Source: Rhizobiaceae bacterium
Lineage (GTDB): Bacteria > Pseudomonadota > Alphaproteobacteria > Rhizobiales > Rhizobiaceae
NCBI GenBank assembly: GCA_028279875.1
Contig: JANQMU010000097.1
Span: forward strand, 25,206-89,205
Length of the DNA: 64,000 nucleotides
Direction of reading: 5' to 3'
The position numbers and the translations under genes are program-made. Positions 40,928-50,309 of this stretch are shown here, piece after piece. Under the pieces are notes generated by a model. It saw only the letters and a list, made by a program, of their open reading frames with translations, had not been told where the DNA came from and did not search any database. The stretch's first letter is position 1. Each line of letters starts with the position of its first letter.

Positions 40928-41151
40928 GGGGTTGGCTTCCGTTTGGCTTCGTTCGGCGACCGACTTCATATAGTATAGCTCCGGCCACAACCAACGACCC
41001 GGCTGGGGACAAAGGCATCATCGGGTATGATCCGTTGGCCGGCTTCAGAGCAAGTGGACCACCGGATCGGTGCCACCCTTCAAAAACCACACTTCTGGGG
41101 AAACACATCCGCTGACTGTCGCATGACGTGCCCGACGTTCAACTCCTCCAG

Positions 41152-42192
41152 TCAAAACCTCCGGGGTTCTGAGCGGTTGTCATCGAAGCGGGCATTCGCT
41201 GCGCAGTGCATGAAATTACAGAATGCAGACGAGGCGCGCATCCGCGCAGCGCTCCAACGGCTGCTTTTTGCTCCGCAACCAACGCATGGTTCAGGTTCAT
41301 TCCGTGTCAGCCCTTCCCGCTCAGGGCGGTCCTCGGGACCAAGAATTGTGTGGGCCAGGCCGAGGGATTCAAGGAATTTGATGAACCAGTAGCCGGGGTC
41401 TACCTGGCCCTCTTCAATGCCGAGTCTCGCCGAATGTGGAAAGGCGTGGTGGTTTGAATGCCAGTTTTCGCCAAAGGTCATCAAGCCAAGGCCGGGCAGA
41501 TTATAACCTTGCACTGGCAGGCCTGCGACATGCCATCCCTGGTGACCGGCTTTGTGGGCAAAGTGTCCCACGACCCAGTGGCCGATCAGCGAAACGGAGA
41601 CACGCAGGCAGACACCCCAAAGAATGAAGCCAACTCCGCCGAGCGCAAAGAGGGGGATCGCGACGATCAGTTGCTGGGCCATCCAGTTGCGCTCCAGCCA
41701 TTGATAGAAGCGGTCATTCGCGATTTCGGGTTCAATTTCGAAGCGCGGGGGATGGTCGAGGTCGAATTGGCAGTGCATTTGCCACCATGCGTCGCGCCAG
41801 AACCCTGCGCCATGGCTTGGGTGGGGCGGGCACTTCGATTGGCGCTGGTGCCAATCGCGCATGTCGTGGGCACGGATCATGCCAAACGGCCCTGCCATGC
41901 CGACCAGGGTTCCGAGCCAGACAAGGATGTGTTCCAGCCATTTGGGCGTCTTGAAAGCTCTGTGAACAAGCAGGCGGTGCATACCGACGGAGTGGCCGGC
42001 ACATATGGTGACTGCGGTGGTTGCAAGGAAAACCAGAAAACCGCCGCCGCTGGGGGTCAGGCCGATCGCAGCGATGCCGCCTGCAAGCATCGCAAAGAGC
42101 CAGAGCGATTTCGACGCCTTCCAGCGGATGGTGCCTTGGGTGGCATTGGTTGAAATGTCGGGAAAAACACGATCGGTTGCCTGCAAGGTCAT
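41152..42192 (-). CDS. Acyl-CoA/fatty acid desaturase
   Basis: Histidine motifs HRLLVHRAF, HDMRDWHQ, GENWHSNHHAFPHSARLGI. Confidence 0.92.
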   Translation of the reverse strand: MTLQATDRVFPDISTNATQGTIRWKASKSLWLFAMLAGGIAAIGLTPSGGGFLVFLATTAVTICAGHSVGMHRLLVHRAFKTPKWLEHILVWLGTLVGMAGPFGMIRAHDMRDWHQRQSKCPPHPSHGAGFWRDAWWQMHCQFDLDHPPRFEIEPEIANDRFYQWLERNWMAQQLIVAIPLFALGGVGFILWGVCLRVSVSLIGHWVVGHFAHKAGHQGWHVAGLPVQGYNLPGLGLMTFGENWHSNHHAFPHSARLGIEEGQVDPGYWFIKFLESLGLAHTILGPEDRPEREGLTRNEPEPCVGCGAKSSRWSAARMRASSAFCNFMHCAANARFDDNRSEPRRF

Positions 42193-42221
42193 CTTGAAAC
42201 TACGCCCATAAATAGATAGGA

Positions 42222-42249
42222 TATTAGTTATACAGATATATAACTAATA
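42222..42249. promoter_or_regulatory. 11-bp perfect inverted repeat, candidate ArsR-family operator
   Basis: TATTAGTTATA-CAGATA-TATAACTAATA between divergent desaturase and ArsR genes. Confidence 0.75.
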
Positions 42250-42266
42250 AGTTAAAAGGTGAAATT

Positions 42267-42587
42267 ATGTCAAGGGCCGACAAGGTGTTTGAGGCTTTGG
42301 CGTCGACAACACGACGGCGGATACTGGCTTACCTCTCAGAAGGCCCGTTGACGGCCGGAGCGGTTGCCGAGCGGTTTGACATGTCTCAACCTGCTGTTTC
42401 CAAACATCTTTCAATTCTGGAGTCAGCTGAGCTGATTTGGAAGAAACGCGAAGGGCAATTCGTCAGATACGGGATGCAGGCAGATAATCTGGGCGCGACC
42501 TTGGCAAAGTTCATGCAGGAAGTGTGCCCTCCAAGCCGGGCGCTGAAAGCAGAGCGGCGAGAGGAAAACGGCTCGGACGGAGCTTGA
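42267..42587 (+). CDS. ArsR/SmtB family transcriptional regulator
   Basis: FEALASTTRRRILAYLSEGPLTAGAVAERFDMSQPAVSKHLSILESAELI; no obvious metal-binding Cys motif. Confidence 0.93.
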   Translation: MSRADKVFEALASTTRRRILAYLSEGPLTAGAVAERFDMSQPAVSKHLSILESAELIWKKREGQFVRYGMQADNLGATLAKFMQEVCPPSRALKAERREENGSDGA

Positions 42588-42678
42588 TGCACCTGGATGT
42601 GAGGTCTCAGGAGGTTGTCCACCCGATCCCGATCTGGCCTCACCCACGGCGGACAAACCGGCTGTTGGCCAGTCTTTC

Positions 42679-43167
42679 CTATCGCCTGGCAGCCATGGGC
42701 AATATTAAGCCCCATCTGGTCTTCTGGGTCGGGCCCAACGGTTCGAAGCCCAGCTTCCTGTAGACAGCTATCGCTCTTTCATTATCCGGGTGCGGATCGG
42801 TCGCGATCACAGGTGCGCCGTCATCAAAGAGTACCTGCATCCTCATTGCGATAAACGCTGACCCATGCCCAAGCCCGACCATTTCAGGTTCTCCGATATA
42901 TTGATCAATCCCCCGCGACCCTTTGGGCAGACCGGCAAAATGGTGGTTTTGCCAACCGTGGACCGTGTAGTCCTGCATAAAGGCGAAGGGCCGCTCGCTG
43001 CTTGAAACGATCCAGCGCGTGACCCGGGGATCAGCCAGATCCGTTTCGTCGTAAGGCGCATCCGCGTCCCACCATTCCAGGACGTGCGGGTTCGACTGCC
43101 ACCCCTTCAGCAAGGCGAGATCATCCAGGGTCGCTTTGCGAAAACCATAGCTATCGATCGCGGTCAT
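42679..43167 (-). CDS. GNAT acetyltransferase, AAC(6')-like
   Basis: WQSNPHVLEWWDAD, RGIDQYIGEPEMVGLGHGSAFI, TDPHPDNERAIAVYRKLGFEPLG. Confidence 0.82.
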   Translation of the reverse strand: MTAIDSYGFRKATLDDLALLKGWQSNPHVLEWWDADAPYDETDLADPRVTRWIVSSSERPFAFMQDYTVHGWQNHHFAGLPKGSRGIDQYIGEPEMVGLGHGSAFIAMRMQVLFDDGAPVIATDPHPDNERAIAVYRKLGFEPLGPTQKTRWGLILPMAARR

Positions 43168-43220
43168 TCGACCACTCTAGCAGATGGTGCGGCGGTCGGT
43201 ATGGGCTCATTCCGGGCATT

Positions 43221-43263
43221 CGTCGCGCAACGCGCGAACACATACATTGCGGACGAAGCCGCC
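43221..43263 (+). repeat. Dispersed repeat, copy near Lrp module left end
   Basis: CGTCGCGCAACGCGCGAACACATACATTGCGGACGAAGCCGCC, alignable to 46031-46074. Confidence 0.7.
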
Positions 43264-43300
43264 ACTGAGCGCGGCGATACTAATGATCGCTTTCTGATTT

Positions 43301-43753
43301 TCAGGGTGTGAGCGCCAAGTCCAGCTTGTGCTGCTCAAGGACAAACATTGTCGTGAACTGGACCACGTTTTCATTGTCTGAGAACGCACGCTCACTCAGT
43401 TGTTGAAATTCGTCCATGTCCGCCAGGCTGAGCACTACGACCACGTCGGTCTCGCCAGATACGGAATACACCTGCGATACGGCTTTCTCTTGATCCAAGT
43501 CCGCAAGCCAGTCTCGACGGGCCGTCTTTCCATGATCGGCGAGCCTGACCGTAACGATTGCCTTGAGCGCACGACCCATCTTCTTTGGATCGGTGAGCGC
43601 AATTGTCCGCGTAATGATCCCGTCCGCCTTTAGGCGTCGCACGCGTCGCAGGCAACTTGATGGCGCGAGGCCAACAAGATCAGCGAGATCGTTATTTGCG
43701 ATAGAGGCATCCTTCTGAAGAAGCGCGAGAATGCTTTTGTCGATGCGATCCAA
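43301..43753 (-). CDS. Lrp/AsnC family transcriptional regulator
   Basis: MDRIDKSILALLQKDASIANNDLADLVGLAPSSCLRRVRRLKADGII. Confidence 0.95.
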   Translation of the reverse strand: MDRIDKSILALLQKDASIANNDLADLVGLAPSSCLRRVRRLKADGIITRTIALTDPKKMGRALKAIVTVRLADHGKTARRDWLADLDQEKAVSQVYSVSGETDVVVVLSLADMDEFQQLSERAFSDNENVVQFTTMFVLEQHKLDLALTP

Positions 43754-43774
43754 GATAGCTCCAAAATTGCTTTG

Positions 43775-43803
43775 TTGTGCAACTTAATTGCAAATTTGCA
43801 CAA
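43775..43803. promoter_or_regulatory. Nested palindromes, candidate Lrp-family operator
   Basis: TTGTGCAA-N13-TTGCACAA plus perfect 12-mer TGCAAATTTGCA (43789-43800) between divergent genes. Confidence 0.65.
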
Positions 43804-43871
43804 ACTTCAATCACCTATTTCAATGGGACTGAGGCAGGATCGCGCCAAATACAACAAGCGAGAACGATCCC

Positions 43872-44912
43872 ATGCAAAGCTCAACAGACATCAAAATTGA
43901 CTTCCGCAGCGATACTGTCACGCGCCCCACGGCAGACATGCGTGCTGCGATGGCAGCGGCCGAAGTCGGCGACGACTATTATCGCGACGACCCAACGGTT
44001 CATGCGCTGGAAGAAACCACAGCCAAACTTTTCGGCAAAGAAGCTGCGCTGTTCACACCATCGGGTACACAATCCAATCTCATCGCGGTGATGAGCCATT
44101 GCGGGCAAGGTGATGCGTATATTGTCGGCGCCCAGTCTCACAGCTTCCTCAGAGAACTTGGTGGTGCTGCAATCGTGGCGTCCGTCCAGGCGCAGGTAGT
44201 ACGCAACCAACCTGACGGTACCCTCGCCATCGCTGACATAAAAAGCGCGCTCTATCCGGCATCGATTCTGTTCGCGCCGGTTCGGATGATTGCGCTTGAG
44301 AACACGTTTAACGGAAAGGTTCTTTCGCTGGAATACCTCACCGAGGTATCGGCTCTTGCCAGTGACCGGGGGTTGGCGATGCACCTTGACGGCGCCCGCG
44401 TGTTCAATGCGGCATGTTCGCTCGGCGTGGCGGTGGCGGAGATCGCGCAGCACTTCGACACGGTGAGCTTCTGTCTGTCGAAAGGTCTCGGAGCGCCGGT
44501 CGGATCGCTTCTCGTTGGCCCCGCAGACCTGATTGAGCGAGGGCGACGACATCGCCAAATGCTTGGCGGGGGTATGCGGCAGGCAGGAGTGCTTGCAGCG
44601 GCCGGTCTTTATGCGCTCAGTCATCACGTCAAGCGACTGTCGGAGGATCATGAGCGCGCGAAAAGACTGGCTGAGGCTTTGGCTGCCGTATCTGGTCTAC
44701 GCCCGGAAACGCCACAGTCCAACATGGTCTTCTGCGATGTTGACCCAGATATTCAGACGTCATTCGCCTGCTTCTTGCAACAGCGTGGCATTGCCGTATC
44801 CGGATCGCCCGCGCGGCAGCGGTGGGTTACGCACCTCGATATTGATGAGACCACATTCGGAAACACGCTCGATCACCTCACGGACTTCGGACGTCAGATG
44901 GTTGCGGCGTGA
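43872..44912 (+). CDS. Threonine aldolase family protein (beta-eliminating lyase, PLP)
   Basis: IDFRSDTVTRPTADMRAAMAAAEVGDDYYRDDPTVHALEE; GLAMHLDGARVFNA; SKGLGAPVGSLLVG. Confidence 0.95.
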   Translation: MQSSTDIKIDFRSDTVTRPTADMRAAMAAAEVGDDYYRDDPTVHALEETTAKLFGKEAALFTPSGTQSNLIAVMSHCGQGDAYIVGAQSHSFLRELGGAAIVASVQAQVVRNQPDGTLAIADIKSALYPASILFAPVRMIALENTFNGKVLSLEYLTEVSALASDRGLAMHLDGARVFNAACSLGVAVAEIAQHFDTVSFCLSKGLGAPVGSLLVGPADLIERGRRHRQMLGGGMRQAGVLAAAGLYALSHHVKRLSEDHERAKRLAEALAAVSGLRPETPQSNMVFCDVDPDIQTSFACFLQQRGIAVSGSPARQRWVTHLDIDETTFGNTLDHLTDFGRQMVAA

Positions 44913-45949
44913 TGGAGAGACAAGATCAAGCGATCGTTGGCTACGAGCAAGTTACGCTCTGGAACGGCAAACGGGTTCCGCGGATTGGTATCGGAACTTG
45001 GATCATGGGCGGAATGCAGTATTCCGGCGGCAAGCCAATCGGGTGGGGCAATGTGGATGACGACACATCCGTGCGCACCTTGCATACGGCATTCGATACG
45101 GGAGTCCGGATTATCGACACGTCCGTCAGCTATGGCGCGGGTCACGCCGAGGATGTAATCGCGCGCGCGATCCGTGAGAGCAGCCTCAACCGGGATGATG
45201 TCGTGATCTGCACAAAGGCGGGCACGCTTTGTGATCCGACGAGTGGCGACATCACCGGACCGACGGACCGGAAGGTGGACATCACGAACGCCATAGATTC
45301 ATCTCTACGACGCTTCGACACCGATCATCTCGATCTGGTGAAGTTCCACGTCAATCGACATCCCATTGATCGGTCCGAGGAGGTGTTCGAAGCCTTGTCA
45401 GAGGCGTTCACGGTTGGAAAAATCAGTGCTTTCGGGTGGAGCAACGACGATCTGCCAGGCTCGATGGCCTTTGCTGATCTCGAAGGCTTCGAGGCGGTCC
45501 AGCATGACCTCAATGTTTTTTCTCCGGCGGACGACCTTCTGGCTGCTATTGAGAAACGCGGTCTCTGGTCATTCAATCGGCAGCCGCTCGCGATGGGTCT
45601 ATTGTCCGGCAAGTATCACGGAAAAACGCCGAATGTTGGAGCGAATGACATGCGAAGCAGCGGCCTCACATGGATGCGCTACTTCGATAAAGAGGGCGCG
45701 CCAACGAAAGACCTAGTTCGGGCCGTCGAGACAATCCGCGAACTCTTGACGGCAGATGGACGGACAGTTGCGCAAGGATCGCTCGCTTGGTGCTTGGCCC
45801 AGTCTGATCGAACTATTCCTCTTCCTGGGTGCCGCACTCCAGAACAGGCAAAGGATAACTTTGGCGTGTTGAGCAAGCCCGTACTGTCCAAAGACGCAGC
45901 CGAAGAGATAGGCAAGATCATCGAAGACCTTCAGCGGCCAGTGCGATGA
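44909..45949 (+). CDS. Aldo/keto reductase
   Basis: GIRI-like entry TAFDTGVRIIDTSVSYGAGHAEDVIARAIRE; overlaps the upstream stop by 4 nt. Confidence 0.92.
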   Translation: MMERQDQAIVGYEQVTLWNGKRVPRIGIGTWIMGGMQYSGGKPIGWGNVDDDTSVRTLHTAFDTGVRIIDTSVSYGAGHAEDVIARAIRESSLNRDDVVICTKAGTLCDPTSGDITGPTDRKVDITNAIDSSLRRFDTDHLDLVKFHVNRHPIDRSEEVFEALSEAFTVGKISAFGWSNDDLPGSMAFADLEGFEAVQHDLNVFSPADDLLAAIEKRGLWSFNRQPLAMGLLSGKYHGKTPNVGANDMRSSGLTWMRYFDKEGAPTKDLVRAVETIRELLTADGRTVAQGSLAWCLAQSDRTIPLPGCRTPEQAKDNFGVLSKPVLSKDAAEEIGKIIEDLQRPVR

Positions 45950-46030
45950 GTTAGAAACTAGCCAATGGAGTTGAAGCCGACATTCGCCGCGTTGCCGCGC
46001 CGCAGTAACTTTGGGCTCGGTCTGGATCTT

Positions 46031-46074
46031 CGCCGCGTAACGCACGAACGCACACATTGCGGGACGAAGTTGCC
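46031..46074 (+). repeat. Dispersed repeat, copy beyond the aldo/keto reductase gene
   Basis: CGCCGCGTAACGCACGAACGCACACATTGCGGGACGAAGTTGCC. Confidence 0.7.
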
Positions 46075-46233
46075 GTTCGCCGACAGTTGATGAATGTCTC
46101 CTTGCCACGACGGCGACCAGACTGATGGCTGGCGAGCTCAACGCACCTCGTTGATCAAAATCAAGGACGCCTGGGGCGACAAACCTTATGCCTCACCAGA
46201 AACCTTTTCGGCACGTGATCAACGAGCGGCGGT

Positions 46234-46617
46234 ATGACCGAAGAACATCCGAACATCGCCTTGCTGTCGCAGCTTGATCTTGGCGATCTGGCTGCATCGG
46301 CCAATCTTTTCTCCGGTGATTTCGTCTGGCACTATTTCAATCCCAACCTGCCGGATGTCGAGGGAGACTATTTTGGCGTTTCGGGACTGGGAGACTTCTT
46401 TGCCAAGCTCGGCGGGGAAACCGGAGGTACTTTCAAGGTCAAAAAGATCTCCGCAACACCGATCGGCGAAGAACTGGTTGTCGTCCATGTGCGAAACAGC
46501 ATGGAACGAAACGGCGAAGCGATCGCAGTCGATGCGGCGGTCGTCTGGCGTTTCGTCGACGGCAAAATTGCTGAAGCCTGGGACATTCCATCCGCTTACA
46601 CTTTGGCGGCTTCGTGA
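46234..46617 (+). CDS. SnoaL-like/NTF2-fold protein
   Basis: ANLFSGDFVWHYFNPNLPDVEGDYFGVSGLGDFFAKL; GEAIAVDAAVVWRFVDGKIAEAWDIPS. Confidence 0.8.
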   Translation: MTEEHPNIALLSQLDLGDLAASANLFSGDFVWHYFNPNLPDVEGDYFGVSGLGDFFAKLGGETGGTFKVKKISATPIGEELVVVHVRNSMERNGEAIAVDAAVVWRFVDGKIAEAWDIPSAYTLAAS

Positions 46618-46673
46618 GGCGACAATGTCCCGCAAGCGCGAGACAATCGATTTCGTTTGCTGAGCGTTGAACC

Positions 46674-47327
46674 TTATCTCCTGATGTCGCCCACATGCTC
46701 CTGATCCTGACTGCCCGGGTCACGCAGACCATCTGCAGACACACGCGTCATTCCGGCAAAGTACATGCGGATGAGCCTTGACCTGATATCCGGATTTTCA
46801 AGGTCGGCTGCCAAGGCAGCACCCTCAGCGCTCAATCCGGCTGAGAACACACGGAAATATGCCATAAGCACACTATCGGGCACTTCGGCGCTGATCGCCC
46901 CTGCGGCTTTCCCTTCAGAGAAAAAGCGTGCCACGATGGCGTCAATCCTTGGGCCCAGGTGATCGACACGATAGGCATTCAACTTCGTGCTTCGTGTGAA
47001 AGCATCGATCACAAGCGCTTTTCCGAAGCGTGTGATGGCGCTTTCCTTGAGGTCGATGATCGCCTCCAGCTTTTCCTCGAAACCAATGTCCTCAGAGAGG
47101 ATTCTCTCGGCATCTTCGCAGCCCTGTTCAAACTCGGCCCGCATCATTTCGAAGACGAGACCGTCTTTGTTCCCGAAATAATTGAATATGGTCATGCGGG
47201 CGACTCCGGCCTGCCGGGCAATGTCGTCCATCGACACATCCTCAATCCCATGCGCCGAAAAAAGCTCCTCTGCGGCTTTGAGGATTGCGTTGGTTTTCGC
47301 CAGTCGCCGCTTTTTGTGTCCGCTCAT
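46674..47327 (-). CDS. TetR/AcrR family regulator
   Basis: TNAILKAAEELFSAHGIEDVSMDDIARQAGVARMTIFNYFGNKDGLV. Confidence 0.93.
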   Translation of the reverse strand: MSGHKKRRLAKTNAILKAAEELFSAHGIEDVSMDDIARQAGVARMTIFNYFGNKDGLVFEMMRAEFEQGCEDAERILSEDIGFEEKLEAIIDLKESAITRFGKALVIDAFTRSTKLNAYRVDHLGPRIDAIVARFFSEGKAAGAISAEVPDSVLMAYFRVFSAGLSAEGAALAADLENPDIRSRLIRMYFAGMTRVSADGLRDPGSQDQEHVGDIRR

Positions 47328-47499
47328 AAAGTTTTTATACCCATATGCCTTGCAAAATACAAACAACGGTATATTATGTACTCAAAATCGCAATAAGTCT
47401 AAAAACTTGGAGGTAAAAGGCCACGAGACGGCTCGCCTTGCGGCCTTTTCGATCACGCGACAGAGGGACGTTCGAACCGAATTCCAAAGGAGACGTACA

Positions 47500-48666
47500 A
47501 TGACTGGCAAGCTCCCAACAGCATCCCTTGTTCTGGCGCTTTTGTCCCTTCCCGCTGTCGCACAGGATGAAGGCGCGACCGCCGAATTTGGCAATTACAG
47601 ATTTGTCAGCGGTGAAACGGTGGTCATCGAGCAGACCGGGACCGACAATCTGTTAGCCGCTGGTGCGGCGGTAAAAATCGAGGGTGGTCATACCGGATCG
47701 GCCTACATAGCCGGCCGAACGGTTGAGATCAGGGGCCCGATCGGCGGCGATGCGTTCATCGCTGGCATGGATGTGGTTGTCGATGCGCCGGTGTCCGGTG
47801 ATGCCTCGATCAAGGGAAGCAATGTCACTGTCGGTGAGATCGGCGGAAACCTGCGCGCATCGGCCGGCACATTAAACGTCAATGGACCCGTGGCGGGATA
47901 TGCCGTGCTTTCGGGAGATGACGTGCTGCTTGAAGATATCGTTTCCGGGGACCTCTATATCAATGCCCGCAATGTCGGTTTTGGCGACAGTGCACGCGTT
48001 GAAGGGCGTCTTGTCGTTTTCGAAGACGAGGTCGGCAAAATGGAGATTCCGGGCGACATCGCCTCAGACGCCCGGATCGAGCGCCGGAACGTCTCAGAAT
48101 GGGAGGACGCGGTATCTTCCCTGACCTCCGAGACGTGGCAAAGCCTGGTTCGCTCGTTTCTGATCGGCGTTCTGGTCATCGCCGTCCTGGCATCCCTCAT
48201 CGCTGCTGTCATTCCACAGTCGCTTGCAGAACTCCGCCGCAGTTTGCTCGACCGCCCACTTCGCAATGTATGGTTCGGCTTTCTTGCAGAATCGGTTGCC
48301 ATGGGGGCGGCCATCGCCATGGCGGCGACTCTCGTGGTCGTCTTTGCAGCAACTCTCACGGGGCTGCTGCTGATCCCGGCTTCGCTTGTCTTCATGCTCG
48401 TTGTGGGTTTCGCCGGCTACGTTGTTGCCGCCTATTCCCTGGGCGCCGGTCTTCTGATGCTGATCGGCCGCCCCGAACCCGGCGGGATCGGCGCACGAAT
48501 CACAGCCGCGGGAACGGGCGCCCTGGTCGCGGGCGCAATTGCTTTCCTTCCTTTTGTGGGATGGCCGTTTGCGTTGGTACTGGTGCTGGCAGGGGTTGGT
48601 GCGATCACGCTGAAGCTGTTTCAGCCCGCTTTCTATGTCAGCGCGCGCAGCGTCAGCACCGGCTGA
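47500..48666 (+). CDS. Membrane protein with N-terminal bactofilin/polymer-forming-like beta repeats and C-terminal TM domain
   Basis: Signal peptide, repeated AGRTVEIRGPIGGDAFIAGMDVVVDAPVSGDASIKGSNV..., then hydrophobic segments; AAAGGAGA upstream. Confidence 0.75.
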   Translation: MTGKLPTASLVLALLSLPAVAQDEGATAEFGNYRFVSGETVVIEQTGTDNLLAAGAAVKIEGGHTGSAYIAGRTVEIRGPIGGDAFIAGMDVVVDAPVSGDASIKGSNVTVGEIGGNLRASAGTLNVNGPVAGYAVLSGDDVLLEDIVSGDLYINARNVGFGDSARVEGRLVVFEDEVGKMEIPGDIASDARIERRNVSEWEDAVSSLTSETWQSLVRSFLIGVLVIAVLASLIAAVIPQSLAELRRSLLDRPLRNVWFGFLAESVAMGAAIAMAATLVVVFAATLTGLLLIPASLVFMLVVGFAGYVVAAYSLGAGLLMLIGRPEPGGIGARITAAGTGALVAGAIAFLPFVGWPFALVLVLAGVGAITLKLFQPAFYVSARSVSTG

Positions 48667-48857
48667 AGCCGGCACCTCCATTTCCAATCCGGCAGCGTCA
48701 TGCGCGGTGACTTGGCCGTCGCAACGGGATCCAGGAGGGTCTTCTGGTTGCGACACATGACCTGAACAGGTCTTCACAGAATGCGTGCTTCGCCCCGCTC
48801 GGCTGAGCCCTCCGGCCAGGCAGGTTGACGAAGCGCCAGCACACACAGGAGTAAAAA

Positions 48858-49868
48858 ATGTCGGCAAATCCCAGACGGATTGACGTTCATCACCACATCA
48901 TTCCCGGGTTTTATCTGGAACGGCTCAAGAGCATCGGCGTTACGGAAGCACTGGGGGTGGCTTTCCCGGATTGGTCACCCGATTCCGCGCATGCGCTGAT
49001 GGACAAAATGGGCATCCAGACGGGCATCGCCTCCATATCAAGTCCGGGCATATGGTTCGCGTCTGACCCGACGTTCTCCAAAGACCTGGCACGGGCCTGC
49101 AACGAGTACATGGCGGAGTTGAGGGACAGGTATCCGGGCCGGTTCGGCGGCTTTGCGTGCATTCCACTTCCCGACAAGGACGCTGCCCTGGAGGAGCTTC
49201 GCTATTCCATGGATGTGCTGGGCCTCGACGGCGTCTGTCTTATGACCCATTACAACGGCACCTATCTTGGAGACGACAGCTATGACGCCGTGTTTGCCGA
49301 GTTGAACAAACGCAAGACCGTTGTCTTCGTTCATCCGATTGACCCTCCGAGGAACGCCCTTCCCAGAATCGATATTCCAACTGCGGTTCTGGAAGTCACT
49401 TTTGATACGACCAGAGCCTTCGCCAATCTGATGCATCTGGGCGTGCTCAACACATACACGGATATCCAATACATCCTTTCCCATGGTGGCGGCGCCATTC
49501 CCTATCTTGCCTGGCGCTTTGCAGCCGGCGTGAAGTACAGGCAAAAGGAGCGCAAACCGGGGCTGATCCGAACGGCCTATGATTTCTATGTCAAACATGG
49601 TCCGGAGAGCGGACTGAATGACCTTCGCAGGCTTCATTACGATACAGCCGCTGTGTCAGGCCCGTACGCTCTCAACACGCTTCATTCATTCGCTGGACCG
49701 GAGCACATCGTTTTTGGAAGCGACGTGCCTTTTGCGCAAGTCATCGCGCCCAAGGTCGCGGCGAACATCAGGAGATACACGCGTTTTCCTGAACAGGACT
49801 ACCGCGCAATCGATCATGGCAATTGTCATCGCTTGTTTCCTCAACTTACAGCGACACACGGTCCATAA
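48858..49868 (+). CDS. Amidohydrolase family (amidohydrolase_2 type)
   Basis: RIDVHHHIIPGFYLERL; FGSDVPFAQ; HGGGAIPYLAWR. Confidence 0.92.
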   Translation: MSANPRRIDVHHHIIPGFYLERLKSIGVTEALGVAFPDWSPDSAHALMDKMGIQTGIASISSPGIWFASDPTFSKDLARACNEYMAELRDRYPGRFGGFACIPLPDKDAALEELRYSMDVLGLDGVCLMTHYNGTYLGDDSYDAVFAELNKRKTVVFVHPIDPPRNALPRIDIPTAVLEVTFDTTRAFANLMHLGVLNTYTDIQYILSHGGGAIPYLAWRFAAGVKYRQKERKPGLIRTAYDFYVKHGPESGLNDLRRLHYDTAAVSGPYALNTLHSFAGPEHIVFGSDVPFAQVIAPKVAANIRRYTRFPEQDYRAIDHGNCHRLFPQLTATHGP

Positions 49869-49961
49869 TTGCCGACGCCCGGAGCGGACGTTCGGCATAC
49901 GTCTGTTATCGGGGCGATGAAAATGTCGGTCGCGCTCGCCGCGGCCGCCGCAAGGACCATC

Positions 49962-50309
49962 TCAACCCTCAAGATGCCTGGTGAGACGGCCAATTGCGGC
50001 GTCCCATTGCTCGGATGCCCGTGCAAGATAGCCCCTTGCCCGATCCAGGGCCTCACCTTCCAGATGATATCTGGTTTCGCGTCCGACGCGCCGACTGCGT
50101 ACGAGCCTGGCGTCCTCAAGGACACGCAGATGTCGGCTGACACCCTGTCGGGTCAGCGAAAGGCCTTCAGTCAACCGCGATATCGAGTGCTCGGACCCAT
50201 CCTGCAGCCTGGAAACGATCACAAGCCGTGTCCCGTCGCCAAGGGCGGCAAAAATCGCGGCGATATCAGGCGCCGGTCCGGAATCGCTATGCTGAGAGAT
50301 ATTCGGCAA
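49962..50309 (-). CDS. ArsR family HTH regulator
   Basis: IAAIFAALGDGTRLVIVSRLQDGSEHSISRLTEGLSLTRQGVSRHLRVLEDARLVRSRRVGRE; start uncertain. Confidence 0.85.
   Translation of the reverse strand: MPNISQHSDSGPAPDIAAIFAALGDGTRLVIVSRLQDGSEHSISRLTEGLSLTRQGVSRHLRVLEDARLVRSRRVGRETRYHLEGEALDRARGYLARASEQWDAAIGRLTRHLEG

Noticed and set aside
47329-47408. AAGTTTTTA...TAAAAACTT repeat between TetR and the bactofilin-like gene
   Set aside because: Arms are 62 nt apart and AT-rich; too far for a simple operator and could be chance.
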